Positions 52,346-62,200 of a stretch of 64,000 nt of DNA are shown here, in pieces. The stretch spans positions 4,712,001 to 4,776,000 of the forward strand of contig NZ_CP096883.1 of assembly GCF_023273895.1 (NCBI RefSeq). Direction: 5' to 3'. Numbering within the stretch: the first letter of the stretch is position 1; the number at the start of each line of letters is the position of its first letter. The position numbers and the translations under genes are program-made. Source of the stretch: Sphingobacterium sp. PCS056. Its GTDB lineage: Bacteria > Bacteroidota > Bacteroidia > Sphingobacteriales > Sphingobacteriaceae. Below the pieces are notes generated by a model. The model saw only the letters and a program-made list of their open reading frames with translations. It was not told where the DNA came from and made no database searches.

Positions 52346-52493
52346 TGAAAAAGAGGTTAAATCCTATTATTCATTTCAGTGACAAAAAAAATAGTTAGCG
52401 CACTACCTATTTATTAAAATTATAGCAAAAAGTTAAATAAAGAGCGTAAAAGTGGGATCACTTGTTGACTTTCAGCGATCTCTTCTTGACAAG

Positions 52494-52765
52494 AAGGGAT
52501 CGCTTATTTGTAATAAGGGAACACAATTTAGCAAAAAGGGATCGCTTGTTTGTAATAAAGGAACACAATTTCACAATAAGGGATCACTTGTTTGTAAAAA
52601 GGGACACAAGTTCACAAAAAGGGATCGCTTGTTTGTAAAAAGGGAACACAATTTCACAACAAGGGATCACTTGTTTGTAAAAAGGGAACACAACTTCACA
52701 ACAAGGGATCACTTGTTTGTAATAAGGGAACATAACTTCGCAACAAGGGATCGCTTTTCCTAAAA
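52494..52765. repeat. Array of 42-bp tandem repeats (six units plus a partial)
   Basis: Units start at 52494, 52536, 52578, 52619, 52661 and 52703, with a partial seventh at 52745. All are 42 bp except the third (41 bp). Each begins AAGGGATC(A/G)CTTGTTTGTA and continues with AAGGGAACACAA and TTTCACAA(C/T). The two halves of a unit share the AAGGGA start, so a 21-bp sub-period is visible. Across each unit junction ACAACAAG-GGATCA-CTTGTTTGT makes a hairpin with one bulge around a GATC centre. More decayed pieces occur at 52454-52493 and 52810-52925. No coding potential is convincing. Confidence 0.9.
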
Positions 52766-53402
52766 AGACATCAGCAGTTATAGAAATACTGATCCAACCT
52801 CGACAACAACTTATCACTTGTTTGCGACAAGAGGTTTAACTTTAGAAAACTTGTTCTCCTTCTTCAGAAAAAGGGACTCCATCTTTTCAAGAAGGGACTG
52901 CACAAAGCGAAGAAGTGATCACTGACTGGACGATTTTAATCGAATAATAGCTTATTTAAGCTTTAAAAGGTGTTTTTAAATTTTAAGATCTCGACTTATT
53001 GATTTTTTTCTAACTTACCTCGATTGGTTGTATCAGCAACTTTTACCAACTAAGTATTGTCGTATGACCTGAATCTTCGCAAAATAATCAAGAACAAAAT
53101 TGAGGATCCGCACAGTCATCTCCTAATAAGATGATTTACCCAGATACTGAAGTTGACTGGCTCCGCTTGATCGATCAGATTACGAATCCCTTTGCTCTTT
53201 TTAGTAGCCTATTAAAAAAGAGCATCAATCCCTATTAAAGTATGATCTTAAAGGAAATTAAGCCAATCACATCTCTACACGAGATATTGTATTTGGTAAA
53301 TAACTTTTTTTCTCTCAAATTTGTAAATATTACATATAAATACCAGTATTTAATTTCTGAACCAGTAGCAGCAGATATTTTTAAATAAAACAAACTAAAA
53401 AT
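52766..53402. other. Intergenic region after the 42-bp array
   Basis: No gene is seen. The first 160 bp contain decayed relatives of the array motif (ATCACTTGTTTGCGACAAG, AGAAAAAGGGACTCC, AAGAAGGGACTG, AAGAAGTGATCAC). The remainder is A+T-rich with nothing recognisable. Confidence 0.6.
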
Positions 53403-53840
53403 ATGATGGAAATAAAAATTTTATGCTTAGCGGACATCAATGATCAAATTGCCGAAGAGATAGCAGCGCTTTTTAAACAGCTCAGTCCTCAAAAAAAACA
53501 ATTACCATTAACTGAAATATTGAAGGATGAAAATCCCATATCATTCGTTTACTGTTTAATTGATCAGCATGTAGCAGGGATAGCTAGTATATGTACTTAT
53601 CAAGTAATTTCGGGTAGCAAAGGATGGATCGAGGACGTGGTGGTGAATGAGCAATATAGAGGTAGAGGTATCGGAAAAAAACTCATTGAAAAAATATTAG
53701 AAATTGGCCATCAGAAAAAGCTTAAGGAGATTTTACTCTACACAGAAGATCATCGCGAAGCCGCTTTAAACCTTTATCAAGGTATCGGCTTTCAAGCTAA
53801 AGAAAGCAAAATTTATTATATTAAAAATGAACAGGTTTAA
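53403..53840 (+). CDS. GNAT-family N-acetyltransferase
   Basis: The 145-residue cytoplasmic protein has a complete GNAT core: a strand pair (SFVYCLIDQHVAGIASICTY), then WIEDVVVNEQYRGRGIGKKLIEKIL, which holds the acetyl-CoA pyrophosphate loop R/Q-x-x-G-x-G/A (RGRGIG), and the late ALNLYQGIGFQAKES. Met1 and Met2 are adjacent; either may start. It stands alone between a repeat region and a PUL. The substrate is unknown. Confidence 0.9.
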   Translation: MMEIKILCLADINDQIAEEIAALFKQLSPQKKQLPLTEILKDENPISFVYCLIDQHVAGIASICTYQVISGSKGWIEDVVVNEQYRGRGIGKKLIEKILEIGHQKKLKEILLYTEDHREAALNLYQGIGFQAKESKIYYIKNEQV

Positions 53841-53967
53841 AACTTGACCCTTTAGAGCTAGCGTATACAAAATTTCTGCATCACATATTTAATTCTTATT
53901 TGATGCACATGTTGCGACAAAAAACACAACTTTACACCTATATTATAGCACCAAAATAAACAACCCC

Positions 53968-55023
53968 ATGTATAGAATTTGTATCAGTATCCTATTGTTA
54001 TCTTTTTTCTCCTGTATGGCACAGCAAAAAACACAAACTTTTTCTGCTGACCACCCTGCAATTACTTATACTGGAAGAATTGATTTTTCAGATCCTAAAT
54101 TGCCCACTTTCTATGCTCCTGGGGTGTACTTTGAGTTCGATTACGAAGGATCCTATTGTGACATTACACTTATCGATGAAGCATTATATGGAAAAAATCA
54201 TAATTACATCAGTATACTCATCGATCAGGAACCGGTGCAACGATTGAAGCTTGCCTCGAAGGAAAATAAAATACGGATTGGTGAAAAGCTTGCTGCAGGT
54301 CGACATCACGTATTGATCTGTAAAGGAACAGAAGCAAATATAGGGTCCCTAGCACTAAAGAATATCCAAGCAGAACAGATTTACAAATCATTGGACCATA
54401 CGACCCGAAAAATCGAATTTTATGGCAATTCCATCACCTGTGGGACTGGCTCCAACCTCAGCATTCCCTGCGGCACTGGAGAATGGTCTGACCAGCACGA
54501 TGCCTATGCAGCGTATGGCCCCATTTTAGCACGTAGTCTCCATGCAAAATGGCAGTTGACATCATACTCAGGAATAGGTCTTATGCATTCGTGTTGTGAT
54601 CTAAAATTTACAATGCCTGATATTTATGATAAAATAAATTTACGCGACAATCGCATCAATTGGAACTTTTCCACTTATCAACCCGATTTAGTCTGTGTGA
54701 CACTTGGACAGAATGATGGTTTTCAACCTGCTGAATTATTTATAAAGAATTATATTGACTTTCTAAAGAAGCTACGTCAAAAATATCCTAAAGCAGAAAT
54801 TTTATGTTTAAGCAGCCCAATGGCAGATCCGGAACTTAAATCCTATTTTGCCTTACAATTACCTGAAATTGTGAAGCGTGCAGATGACACGAACATCAAC
54901 TATTATCTCTTTCAAAAATCTTACAATTCTGGATGCGACAGCCATCCTGATGCGAAGGAACATGTGCAGATCGCACAAGAACTGGAGCATGCTATCCTAA
55001 AACAATATAACTGGAAAAAATAG
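53968..55023 (+). CDS. CE2-like SGNH carbohydrate esterase
   Basis: The 351-residue secreted protein has a signal peptide (about 1-18) with a Cys just before the cleavage region (SCMAQQ), so it may be a lipoprotein. The N-terminal jelly-roll (about 30-135; ITYTGRIDFS ... GVYFEFDYEG) and C-terminal SGNH domain are the CE2 architecture. SGNH blocks are IEFYGNSITCGTG (catalytic Ser), a Gly in the YSGIGLMHS region, CVTLGQNDGFQ (block III) and DSHPDAKEH (Asp/His of block V). CE2 enzymes remove O-acetyl groups from mannan and xylan. It precedes SusC by 169 bp in a locus with a GH26 mannanase, which supports acetyl-mannan as the substrate. Confidence 0.85.
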   Translation: MYRICISILLLSFFSCMAQQKTQTFSADHPAITYTGRIDFSDPKLPTFYAPGVYFEFDYEGSYCDITLIDEALYGKNHNYISILIDQEPVQRLKLASKENKIRIGEKLAAGRHHVLICKGTEANIGSLALKNIQAEQIYKSLDHTTRKIEFYGNSITCGTGSNLSIPCGTGEWSDQHDAYAAYGPILARSLHAKWQLTSYSGIGLMHSCCDLKFTMPDIYDKINLRDNRINWNFSTYQPDLVCVTLGQNDGFQPAELFIKNYIDFLKKLRQKYPKAEILCLSSPMADPELKSYFALQLPEIVKRADDTNINYYLFQKSYNSGCDSHPDAKEHVQIAQELEHAILKQYNWKK

Positions 55024-55192
55024 AACCCAAAAAATAGCAAAATAGTATCAATACAGTAACCTACAAAAAATAGCTTAAATAAACATTTTCTGGTTTAAAT
55101 AGTTCGAATATTATTAAGATTGGTCATAATAGTATTAAAGATCTACTTGAATTATCTCCATATTTGGATAATTATAACCAAGAAATAAAGCT

Positions 55193-58100
55193 ATGTTAAA
55201 CATTCTACAAAGATCCCTACTTACAGTGGGCTTTTTTACATTATGTCTCCATTCTGCTTATGCCCAACAATCCGGAAATCGGGTAATCACAGGTATAGTC
55301 CAAAATGCAGAGGGACAAAAACTTCCTGGCGTCAACGTTACGGTAAAGGGGACCAATACCGTTGCCGCGACAGATAGTCAAGGAAAATATACCATCACGA
55401 TCCCATCAAACGCTAAGAGTTTAGTGTTTTCCTTTGTCGGTTCCAAAGCTCAAGAAGTTACTATTGCAGATAAAAACACGATTAACATCTCTTTAGAGCC
55501 TTTTAGCAATACTTTGGATGAATTGGTCGTGATCGGATACGGTTCTGTCCGTAAAGCAAATGTTACTTCTTCCATTTCTTCTATCTCTGAAAAAGATTTT
55601 AAGGACCAACCCGTAGCTGGAATAGATCAAGCACTGCAGGGTAAAGTCGCAGGTGTAACGGTGACCAACAATGGCGGTCAGCCCGGAGGGGGCGTTTCCG
55701 TTAAAGTACGTGGTATTACCTCAGTCAATGGAACAGAACCTCTTTATGTGATCGACGGAGTTCCGATCCTAACCAGTACAAACTCGGTCTCACAAGACCA
55801 ACTTGGAGGAAAAGGTGGTCAGACCGAGCAGTCTGTCCTCGCCACATTAAATCCAAATGACATTTTATCGATTGACATCTTAAAAGATGCCTCGGCACAA
55901 GCTATTTACGGATCATTGGGTGCCAATGGCGTAATCCTAGTCACAACTAAGAAAGGAAAAGCCGGTGAAGGTAAATTTACCTATGATGGCTATTATGGTA
56001 TCCAGCAGGTGGCAAAAAAACTCAACATCATGAACTTGCCACAGTACGCAACCTATTATAATTCATTAATCCCCGAAGTATTCAAAGCTTCTGGAACTGC
56101 ACTCAACGAGATCGGTGAACTCAAAGATCCCACAATATTGGGTAAGGGTACCGATTGGCAAGATGCATTATTCCAAACTGGCCATACGAGCAATCATCAA
56201 TTAGCATTCTCTGGAGGGCACAACAAAACGTCTTACTATTTTTCGCTCAATTCATTTGATCAAAAGGGTACCATTATTGGTTCAGATTTTAATCGGTTAG
56301 CCAGTAGGTTTGCGTTGGACCAAGAAGTGAAACCTTGGTTAAAAGCAGGTATTACCGCAAATTTATCCCGTTCTAATCAAGGGATTACACTTACCGACGG
56401 AGTAGAAACGCCCACCGCAATCGTTTTATACAATAGTCCTGCAACCCCTATTAAAGATGCAAATGGCAACTATATCACGACAAGTTCTTTAGGTAACAAT
56501 ACCTTTGGCAATGCCAATGGCAATCCAATTGCTACTGCACTTTTGCGTGAAGTAAATGCGATCCAAAATAAAGCTTTTGGTAATATTTATGCGGAACTGA
56601 AATTTACCGATTATCTGACGCTAAGAAATGAAGTAAACTATGATTTCCAATTAGCAGAAAATACCGCATTCCAGCCCAAAATAGATAATCAGAATACTGG
56701 TCAAAGTATTCTTTCTCCCAGTAAATTGCGAGAAGATCGAAACACAAGTCATTTTTGGGCTTTGAGAAATTTCTTAAATTTCAACAAAGGATTTGGTGCT
56801 AAACACTGGGTGTCGGCCGTATTAGGACATGAAGCTCAGGAATCACACTATAATGGACATTACATCAGTGCCATCGACCTGGATCAAAATATCAAATCTA
56901 TTAATGCAGGAACTGTGGTACCTTCCGGAACAAACTCCACCACCAGTTCATGGGCTATGGAATCTTATTTCGGTCGCGCGAGCTATACATTCGACAATAA
57001 ATATGCGATCTCCGGATCCCTACGTCGTGATGGGGCTTCGAGCTTTGGAGAAAATAGGAAACATGGAACTTTTACAGCGATCTCCGGTGCATGGACAGTG
57101 ACTTCGGAAAAGTTTGCTAAAAACTGGAATGCGATCGATTATCTCAAATTTCGTGTTGGTTATGGTACAGTAGGAAATCAGAATTCTCCGGTTCAAAATG
57201 CATACTCTACCAATATTCGCCTCTTCCCTATTTCTCCATTTGGCAAAGGAGGTATTCCCGCCAATGTCGGAAATCCAAATTTAGGATGGGAGTCTGTGAA
57301 AACGACAAATGCAGGTTTTGACTTAACCCTATTGAAGAAAAAATTAGAAATAACCGTGGATGTTTATAATAAAGTGACCACGGATATGATTCTTTCCACA
57401 ACACTACCAGTATTTGCAGGATTAGACCCAAACCCACCCTACAATGCCTATAAAGAAATTGAACCTCCGGTTACAAATGCGGGTAAAATGTCCAATAAAG
57501 GTATTGATATCGGAATCACCAGTTACAATATACAACGGGACAATTTCACTTGGAAAACAAGCGTTGTATTTTCACACTATAAAAATAAATTGGTTAGCCT
57601 AAACTCGGAAAATGCGTTATTGCGTGGCGTAGAGCAAGATTTCACGGGTTCTACTTCTGTCGTTAACATTACGCGAGCAGGACATGCAGTCGGTACCTTC
57701 TATGGTTATGTCACGGACGGATTATTCCGTTCCATGGACGAACTCAATAATGGCACGGATTGGGGATTGGCTGTAGGTCCAACAGGTTTATATTTAGGAG
57801 ATGTACGGTATAAGGATTTAAATGGTGATGGAAAAATAGGATCTGAAGACGTGACCACTATTGGAGATCCTAACCCGACCTTCAATTACGGGATCACTAA
57901 TAATTTTACCTACAAAAACTTTGACGTATCTATTTTCCTACAAGGAGTGCAGGGTTCAAAAATTTTTAACTGGACAAAGAAATATACCGAATCACTTTCA
58001 AATCCTTTTTTAAATCAATCTGCTGATGTTTTAAACCGCTATACAGAATCCAATCCCAACGCATCTATTCCGCGTTTTGTCAACCAATGGCACAGTAACA

Positions 58101-58378
58101 ATACCAAAAATTCTGACCGCTATATTGAAGATGGCTCTTATTTGAGGATTCAAAATATTGCCATTGGCTATAACCTTCCGGAACGTTGGATGAAATCGGT
58201 GAAAGCCTCTAGTGCAAGAATTTATTTATCCGCACAAAACTTATATACGTTTACCAAATACTCCGGATATGATCCCGAGATCGGTTCTTTCAATAAATCA
58301 GTCTTGTCTCAAAATGTGGATAATGGTCACTATCCAAATCCAAGAACATTTACGATCGGAGCTAACATTCAATTCTAA
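55193..58378 (+). CDS. SusC-family TonB-dependent transporter (mannan PUL)
   Basis: The 1061-residue protein has a signal peptide (1-24, ending AYAQ), a CarboxypepD_reg-like domain (about 32-108; ITGIVQNAEGQKLPGVNVTV), a TonB-box-like LDELVVIGYGSVRKANVT, a plug (VKVRGITSVNGTEPLYVIDG, DILKDASAQAIYGSLGANGV) and a barrel ending RTFTIGANIQF. A late loop has DLNGDGKIGSEDV, a calcium-loop-like motif seen in many SusC proteins. There is no STN domain. It would import manno-oligosaccharides. The SusD partner starts 11 bp after the stop. An imperfect inverted repeat (TCCA-TATT-TGGA flanked by AATTA/TAATT, about 55150-55174) lies just upstream of the ATG. Confidence 0.95.
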   Translation: MLNILQRSLLTVGFFTLCLHSAYAQQSGNRVITGIVQNAEGQKLPGVNVTVKGTNTVAATDSQGKYTITIPSNAKSLVFSFVGSKAQEVTIADKNTINISLEPFSNTLDELVVIGYGSVRKANVTSSISSISEKDFKDQPVAGIDQALQGKVAGVTVTNNGGQPGGGVSVKVRGITSVNGTEPLYVIDGVPILTSTNSVSQDQLGGKGGQTEQSVLATLNPNDILSIDILKDASAQAIYGSLGANGVILVTTKKGKAGEGKFTYDGYYGIQQVAKKLNIMNLPQYATYYNSLIPEVFKASGTALNEIGELKDPTILGKGTDWQDALFQTGHTSNHQLAFSGGHNKTSYYFSLNSFDQKGTIIGSDFNRLASRFALDQEVKPWLKAGITANLSRSNQGITLTDGVETPTAIVLYNSPATPIKDANGNYITTSSLGNNTFGNANGNPIATALLREVNAIQNKAFGNIYAELKFTDYLTLRNEVNYDFQLAENTAFQPKIDNQNTGQSILSPSKLREDRNTSHFWALRNFLNFNKGFGAKHWVSAVLGHEAQESHYNGHYISAIDLDQNIKSINAGTVVPSGTNSTTSSWAMESYFGRASYTFDNKYAISGSLRRDGASSFGENRKHGTFTAISGAWTVTSEKFAKNWNAIDYLKFRVGYGTVGNQNSPVQNAYSTNIRLFPISPFGKGGIPANVGNPNLGWESVKTTNAGFDLTLLKKKLEITVDVYNKVTTDMILSTTLPVFAGLDPNPPYNAYKEIEPPVTNAGKMSNKGIDIGITSYNIQRDNFTWKTSVVFSHYKNKLVSLNSENALLRGVEQDFTGSTSVVNITRAGHAVGTFYGYVTDGLFRSMDELNNGTDWGLAVGPTGLYLGDVRYKDLNGDGKIGSEDVTTIGDPNPTFNYGITNNFTYKNFDVSIFLQGVQGSKIFNWTKKYTESLSNPFLNQSADVLNRYTESNPNASIPRFVNQWHSNNTKNSDRYIEDGSYLRIQNIAIGYNLPERWMKSVKASSARIYLSAQNLYTFTKYSGYDPEIGSFNKSVLSQNVDNGHYPNPRTFTIGANIQF

Positions 58379-58389
58379 TTTCCATCATC

Positions 58390-59976
58390 ATGAAAAGATA
58401 TCAATTTATATATATAATGCTCGGGCTTGGCTTTATGCTTACAGCTTGTAAAAAAGAATTTCTAAATAAACCTTCGGAAAATAATCCAACCTTAGATACC
58501 TATTACAATACTGCAGAAGAGGTATATGCGGCTACTGGTTATCTTTATAATTCGGTTTGGTACGATTACACCGACAAATCGTTCCATGCTATCGGGGAAA
58601 CACTAGCTGGAAATATGTTAACCGAAACTGGACCCAATTATGATGGGGGTAGTTTTAATAATTTCACCGTCTTGAGTACCGATGGACTGGTTGCTTCTGC
58701 ATGGCGCTCGCTCTATAAAGTTGCGGGTACAGCTACTGTTTTGGCTTCGACTTTCGAACAGAAAAAATCCACTTCTGGAGATAAAGACTATTTGAATATC
58801 GCTATTGCCGAATCGCGTTTTATTCGCGCAGTTGCCTACTTTTACTTGACCAGAATATACAAGGATATTCCTATTGTCAATGATCCAGTTGCCTTAGCAG
58901 GATCAGGTAATTACAATGTGCCTCGTTATATCCAATCGGATGTATTACGCTTTATCTTAGAAGACTTAGCATTTGCAGAACAAAATCTTCCGACCACTCC
59001 CTATCAAAAAGGTCGAGTTTCGTCCCTTTCTGCATCAGGAATGATGGCTAAAGTACATTTATATCAAAAGAATTATGAAAAGGCCAAAGAAAAGGCGCAA
59101 CTCGTCATTAGTTCCGGAAAATATGATTTATATCCAAATTATGAGGAAATGTTCACCAGTTCTAAAGCAAATAATAATCAAGAGTCTTTATTCGCATTGC
59201 AGTGGATAGCAGATGGTGGTTATGGCTATGCCAATGCTGTCAATGCTTATGCAGCACCGAGTACCTTAATGAAACCCGACAAAGGAACTGGGTACTCATC
59301 AGTCTATCCAACTATCGATATGTTAGAATCTTATGCCGCACAAGATAGACGTCGTAAATGGTCAAATATGGAACATGGTTTTTTCCGCGCAGATTGGAAA
59401 AATGTCAATTTTCCAAATGGTTTTACCTACGATACCACCGGCACAAACTATGAAACAACGACTACTTTTCGAAATGGTTCTCGAGCAAATTCGCTTAAAT
59501 ATGTCGTAGGTCCGGGTTCCAATGGTGAAAAATTATCTGATAATGGATCTTCTGATATCTGTACCTATATTTTACGTTATGCCGATGTTCTACTTATTTA
59601 TGCCGAGGCGACATTAGGAACCCAAGCGAGCACTTCAGATGCAACCGCATTAAATGCTTTCAATAAGGTTCACAATCGAGCGGGAAATTTCAACAACATC
59701 CCAGCTACATCTTTAACTGCAGACCTAATCTTTAAAGAAAGACGTGCCGAATTTGCTTATGAAGGCGATTTTTGGTTTGATGTGCAAAGAAGAGGTTTTG
59801 ATTTTGCGAAGCAATTTGTGTCCAAACAGGAACGTGGTTCTTATACCGGTACTGGAATCAGCACATTCAAAACGACGATCAATAATGAAGCGCAGTTGTT
59901 TTTACCTATTCCGCAATCGGAAACTGTCTCTGATCCTGAATTATTAAAACCAGCAGTTCCTTATTACACGAATTAA
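58390..59976 (+). CDS. SusD-family glycan-binding lipoprotein (mannan PUL)
   Basis: The 528-residue lipoprotein has lipobox MLTAC (Cys20). SusD hallmarks are the N-terminal domain (YYNTAEEVYAATGYLYNSVW), the TPR helix IAIAESRFIRAVAYFYLTRI, LSASGMMAKVHLYQKNYEKA, TYILRYADVLLIYAEATLG and the late FKERRAEFAYEGDFWFDVQR. It ends with the standard LFLPIPQSETVSDPELL region. It sits on the SusC of the preceding gene and captures the glycan at the surface. The next gene starts 12 bp downstream. Confidence 0.95.
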   Translation: MKRYQFIYIMLGLGFMLTACKKEFLNKPSENNPTLDTYYNTAEEVYAATGYLYNSVWYDYTDKSFHAIGETLAGNMLTETGPNYDGGSFNNFTVLSTDGLVASAWRSLYKVAGTATVLASTFEQKKSTSGDKDYLNIAIAESRFIRAVAYFYLTRIYKDIPIVNDPVALAGSGNYNVPRYIQSDVLRFILEDLAFAEQNLPTTPYQKGRVSSLSASGMMAKVHLYQKNYEKAKEKAQLVISSGKYDLYPNYEEMFTSSKANNNQESLFALQWIADGGYGYANAVNAYAAPSTLMKPDKGTGYSSVYPTIDMLESYAAQDRRRKWSNMEHGFFRADWKNVNFPNGFTYDTTGTNYETTTTFRNGSRANSLKYVVGPGSNGEKLSDNGSSDICTYILRYADVLLIYAEATLGTQASTSDATALNAFNKVHNRAGNFNNIPATSLTADLIFKERRAEFAYEGDFWFDVQRRGFDFAKQFVSKQERGSYTGTGISTFKTTINNEAQLFLPIPQSETVSDPELLKPAVPYYTN

Positions 59977-59988
59977 TCCCCTATAAAA

Positions 59989-61059
59989 ATGAAAAATATA
60001 TTAAAACCATTATTTATATCCATCGGGATGTTATGTGCAGTCGGAGTTTTTATAGGCTGTAAAAAAGAAGAAAGCAACTTAAGTGAGCCTTCCACCAATC
60101 CCAATCCACAAGAAATATCACCGGGCCAAGGTGCCGCAGGAGAAGTATTGACACTAAAAGGGACAGGATTAGGTGGAATTAAAACGATCTATTTTGAAAA
60201 AGATAGTATTGAAGCCACCTTAAATCCCAATTTCAATACAGACCATGCCGTGATCTTCCGTATTCCAGATGATGCAATACCTGCAGACCAAAATATTGTC
60301 TTTATCAATTACAAAGACGTCAAATTTACCGTTCCTTTTAAAGTACTGGGTCTTCCAAACATACTCGAAGTATCCAATTATAACTTTAAAGGAAATGGTG
60401 AGCTTACACTAACGGGTAAGAATTTTGCGGATATCTCCGAAGCTAAATTTGTCAAGGATGAGCAAGCTGTGATTCAAATTGTTTCGAAAACGGCTACTTC
60501 CATCACCTTGAAAATACCTGTAGTTGAATTTACACAATCCAAATTAATCTTGACGAATGAAGCAGGTAGTATCACCAGCAAAGATGATTTTGTCAATTTA
60601 GATAAAGCTTTAGTGTTATTTTATGAAGATATGGAACAAGGTCTTGTCAATGGTTCATGGGGACCGGCAGAAGTATCAAGTGAAGCGGCTAAATCAGGAA
60701 CACATTCTTTCAAGATGACTTATAATAAAGGAAATTGGTCCGCTAATGGAATTGCCAATTGGTCAGGAGGAATTAACGTTCCTGTCGAATATACCTATAT
60801 TTCATTCTGGTTAAAAGGTGGTACATCGGATCAGACTTTATATATCACCTCGAATACTCGAAATGTTGCCTATGGCAATTCGGATCGGAATACTGAACTT
60901 ATTGTCAAGGCCAATAAATGGAATTACTTTAAATTGAAAACCGCAGATATAGATCAGTTTGTCAACGGTAGAAATATCGTTCAATTGGGATTTTGGCTTC
61001 CGGGTCCTGATGATGCTAATCAAAATATCTATTTAGATGATCTCATCTTTATTAAATAG
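59989..61059 (+). CDS. IPT/TIG-domain surface glycan-binding lipoprotein
   Basis: The 356-residue lipoprotein has lipobox VFIGC (Cys24). Two IPT/TIG immunoglobulin-like repeats follow (about 42-120, with GAAGEVLTLKGTGLGGIKTI; about 122-200, with GELTLTGKNFADISEAKFV). The C-terminal half is a jelly-roll of carbohydrate-binding type (ALVLFYEDMEQGLVNGSWG ... YISFWLKGG ... NIYLDDLIFIK). It is the usual third surface protein after SusCD. Mannan binding is inferred from the locus. A strong terminator follows 6 bp after the stop. Confidence 0.85.
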   Translation: MKNILKPLFISIGMLCAVGVFIGCKKEESNLSEPSTNPNPQEISPGQGAAGEVLTLKGTGLGGIKTIYFEKDSIEATLNPNFNTDHAVIFRIPDDAIPADQNIVFINYKDVKFTVPFKVLGLPNILEVSNYNFKGNGELTLTGKNFADISEAKFVKDEQAVIQIVSKTATSITLKIPVVEFTQSKLILTNEAGSITSKDDFVNLDKALVLFYEDMEQGLVNGSWGPAEVSSEAAKSGTHSFKMTYNKGNWSANGIANWSGGINVPVEYTYISFWLKGGTSDQTLYITSNTRNVAYGNSDRNTELIVKANKWNYFKLKTADIDQFVNGRNIVQLGFWLPGPDDANQNIYLDDLIFIK

Positions 61060-61065
61060 TACCCA

Positions 61066-61095
61066 GTAAAAGGCGATCTTCGGATCGCCTTTTAC
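61066..61095. terminator. Strong bidirectional terminator
   Basis: GTAAAAGGCGATC and GATCGCCTTTTAC form a perfect 13-bp stem closed by a TTCG tetraloop. It lies between the SGBP gene and the convergent AraC gene and can serve both. Confidence 0.9.
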
Positions 61096-61096
61096 A

Positions 61097-61978
61097 TTAC
61101 ACAAATATCCGCGAGCCCGAAAAATTCTCCCTAAATTCGGTCGGCGTGCATCCCTTTTTCTTTTTAAAAATACGATTGAAATTGGAGATGTTATTAAAGC
61201 CACAGGTGAATGACACCTCTGCTACCGCATGTGTGGTTTCAATTAATAATCGGGTCGCATGCCCCAATCGAATTTCTGTTAACGAATCTATAAACGTGTT
61301 ACCCGTTCGCTTTTTTATAAATCGGGAAAATGAAACCTCTGTCATATTGACCAATTTGGCAATTTCTTTCAACGATATTGGCTTACCATAATGGGCATTC
61401 ATATATTCAAATGCCTTATCAAGCCGTCTGCTATTATACGAGAAATTGTCTACCTGAATAAAATTATCTCCCGATAAGGTTTGCACCCCGCGTGAAGAAG
61501 AAAGATCCCGTAAGATGAGCATCAGGGAAATCACAGAATCAAATCCTGATTTTTTATCCAGATCTTTTATCCGAGGGGCTATCATCTCAATGGCTTCTTT
61601 GGAAAAACTCAAGCCTTTGGATGATAATTCGAACATTTTTTTAATGAAATTAAGTTGATTGCGCTTTAGAAATTTTTCATCAAATAAATCCTTATGCCAC
61701 TGTACCGTGATCTCCTGAATTTCCTCAGATTGACATTGGTGGGTAAACCAGGCATGGGGAAGATTGGGTCCTACCAATACCAATTCCAGCTCATCGATCG
61801 TTTCGATATGATTGCCGATAATACGCCTCGCTCCTTGTCCATTTATAATCAGGTTTAATTCATATTCATCATGATAATGCAGCGGAAAATCAAACTCCTT
61901 CTTGATGCGACTGAACATCGTAAAACAATCTGACGGCGTTAGTGGTGTTATTTCCTTAATGATATTGGTATGATCCAT
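61097..61978 (-). CDS. AraC-family transcriptional regulator with cupin sensor domain
   Basis: The 293-residue cytoplasmic protein has an N-terminal cupin-like ligand domain (about 15-110; FPLHYHDEYELNLIINGQG, LVLVGPNLPHAW) and a C-terminal double HTH (about 190-285; KPISLKEIAKLVNMTEVSFS and VAEVSFTCGFNNISNFNRIFK). It is divergent from the GH26 gene and convergent with the SusCD/SGBP genes, so it is the likely local regulator of the mannan PUL. A perfect inverted repeat in the 222-bp divergent gap (62082-62100) is a candidate binding site. Confidence 0.93.
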   Translation of the reverse strand: MDHTNIIKEITPLTPSDCFTMFSRIKKEFDFPLHYHDEYELNLIINGQGARRIIGNHIETIDELELVLVGPNLPHAWFTHQCQSEEIQEITVQWHKDLFDEKFLKRNQLNFIKKMFELSSKGLSFSKEAIEMIAPRIKDLDKKSGFDSVISLMLILRDLSSSRGVQTLSGDNFIQVDNFSYNSRRLDKAFEYMNAHYGKPISLKEIAKLVNMTEVSFSRFIKKRTGNTFIDSLTEIRLGHATRLLIETTHAVAEVSFTCGFNNISNFNRIFKKKKGCTPTEFRENFSGSRIFV

Positions 61979-62081
61979 GATGTTTACAATTGGTATACTA
62001 ATCTAGTATTTTTTATCAGATGTGATAAAAAAATATTAAATAAATTTTAAATAAAAATAGGTTTCATATCATTTAAACAAA

Positions 62082-62100
62082 TGATAATGTCAGATTATCA
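62082..62100. promoter_or_regulatory. Inverted repeat in the AraC/GH26 divergent region
   Basis: TGATAAT (62082-62088) and ATTATCA (62094-62100) are perfect inverted arms with a 5-bp spacer. They lie 104 bp from the AraC start and 101 bp from the GH26 start, midway between the two genes. The operator role is inferred. Confidence 0.4.
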
Positions 62101-62200
62101 ATCAATATTGTTAAAATAGTATTAGCCTATTTTATAATTACTTTGTAATATTGAATCAACAATTAGCAACCTGATTATTTTACCAATAAATCTATTTATA

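Noticed and set aside
52452..52763. 103-codon ORF with 14-residue periodicity
   Set aside because: The period comes from the 42-bp DNA repeat; a 41-bp unit shifts the frame midway, no start signal is seen, and the flanking decayed copies are out of frame.
52494..52765. Possible CRISPR array
   Set aside because: The units are contiguous with no distinct spacers, and no cas genes are nearby.
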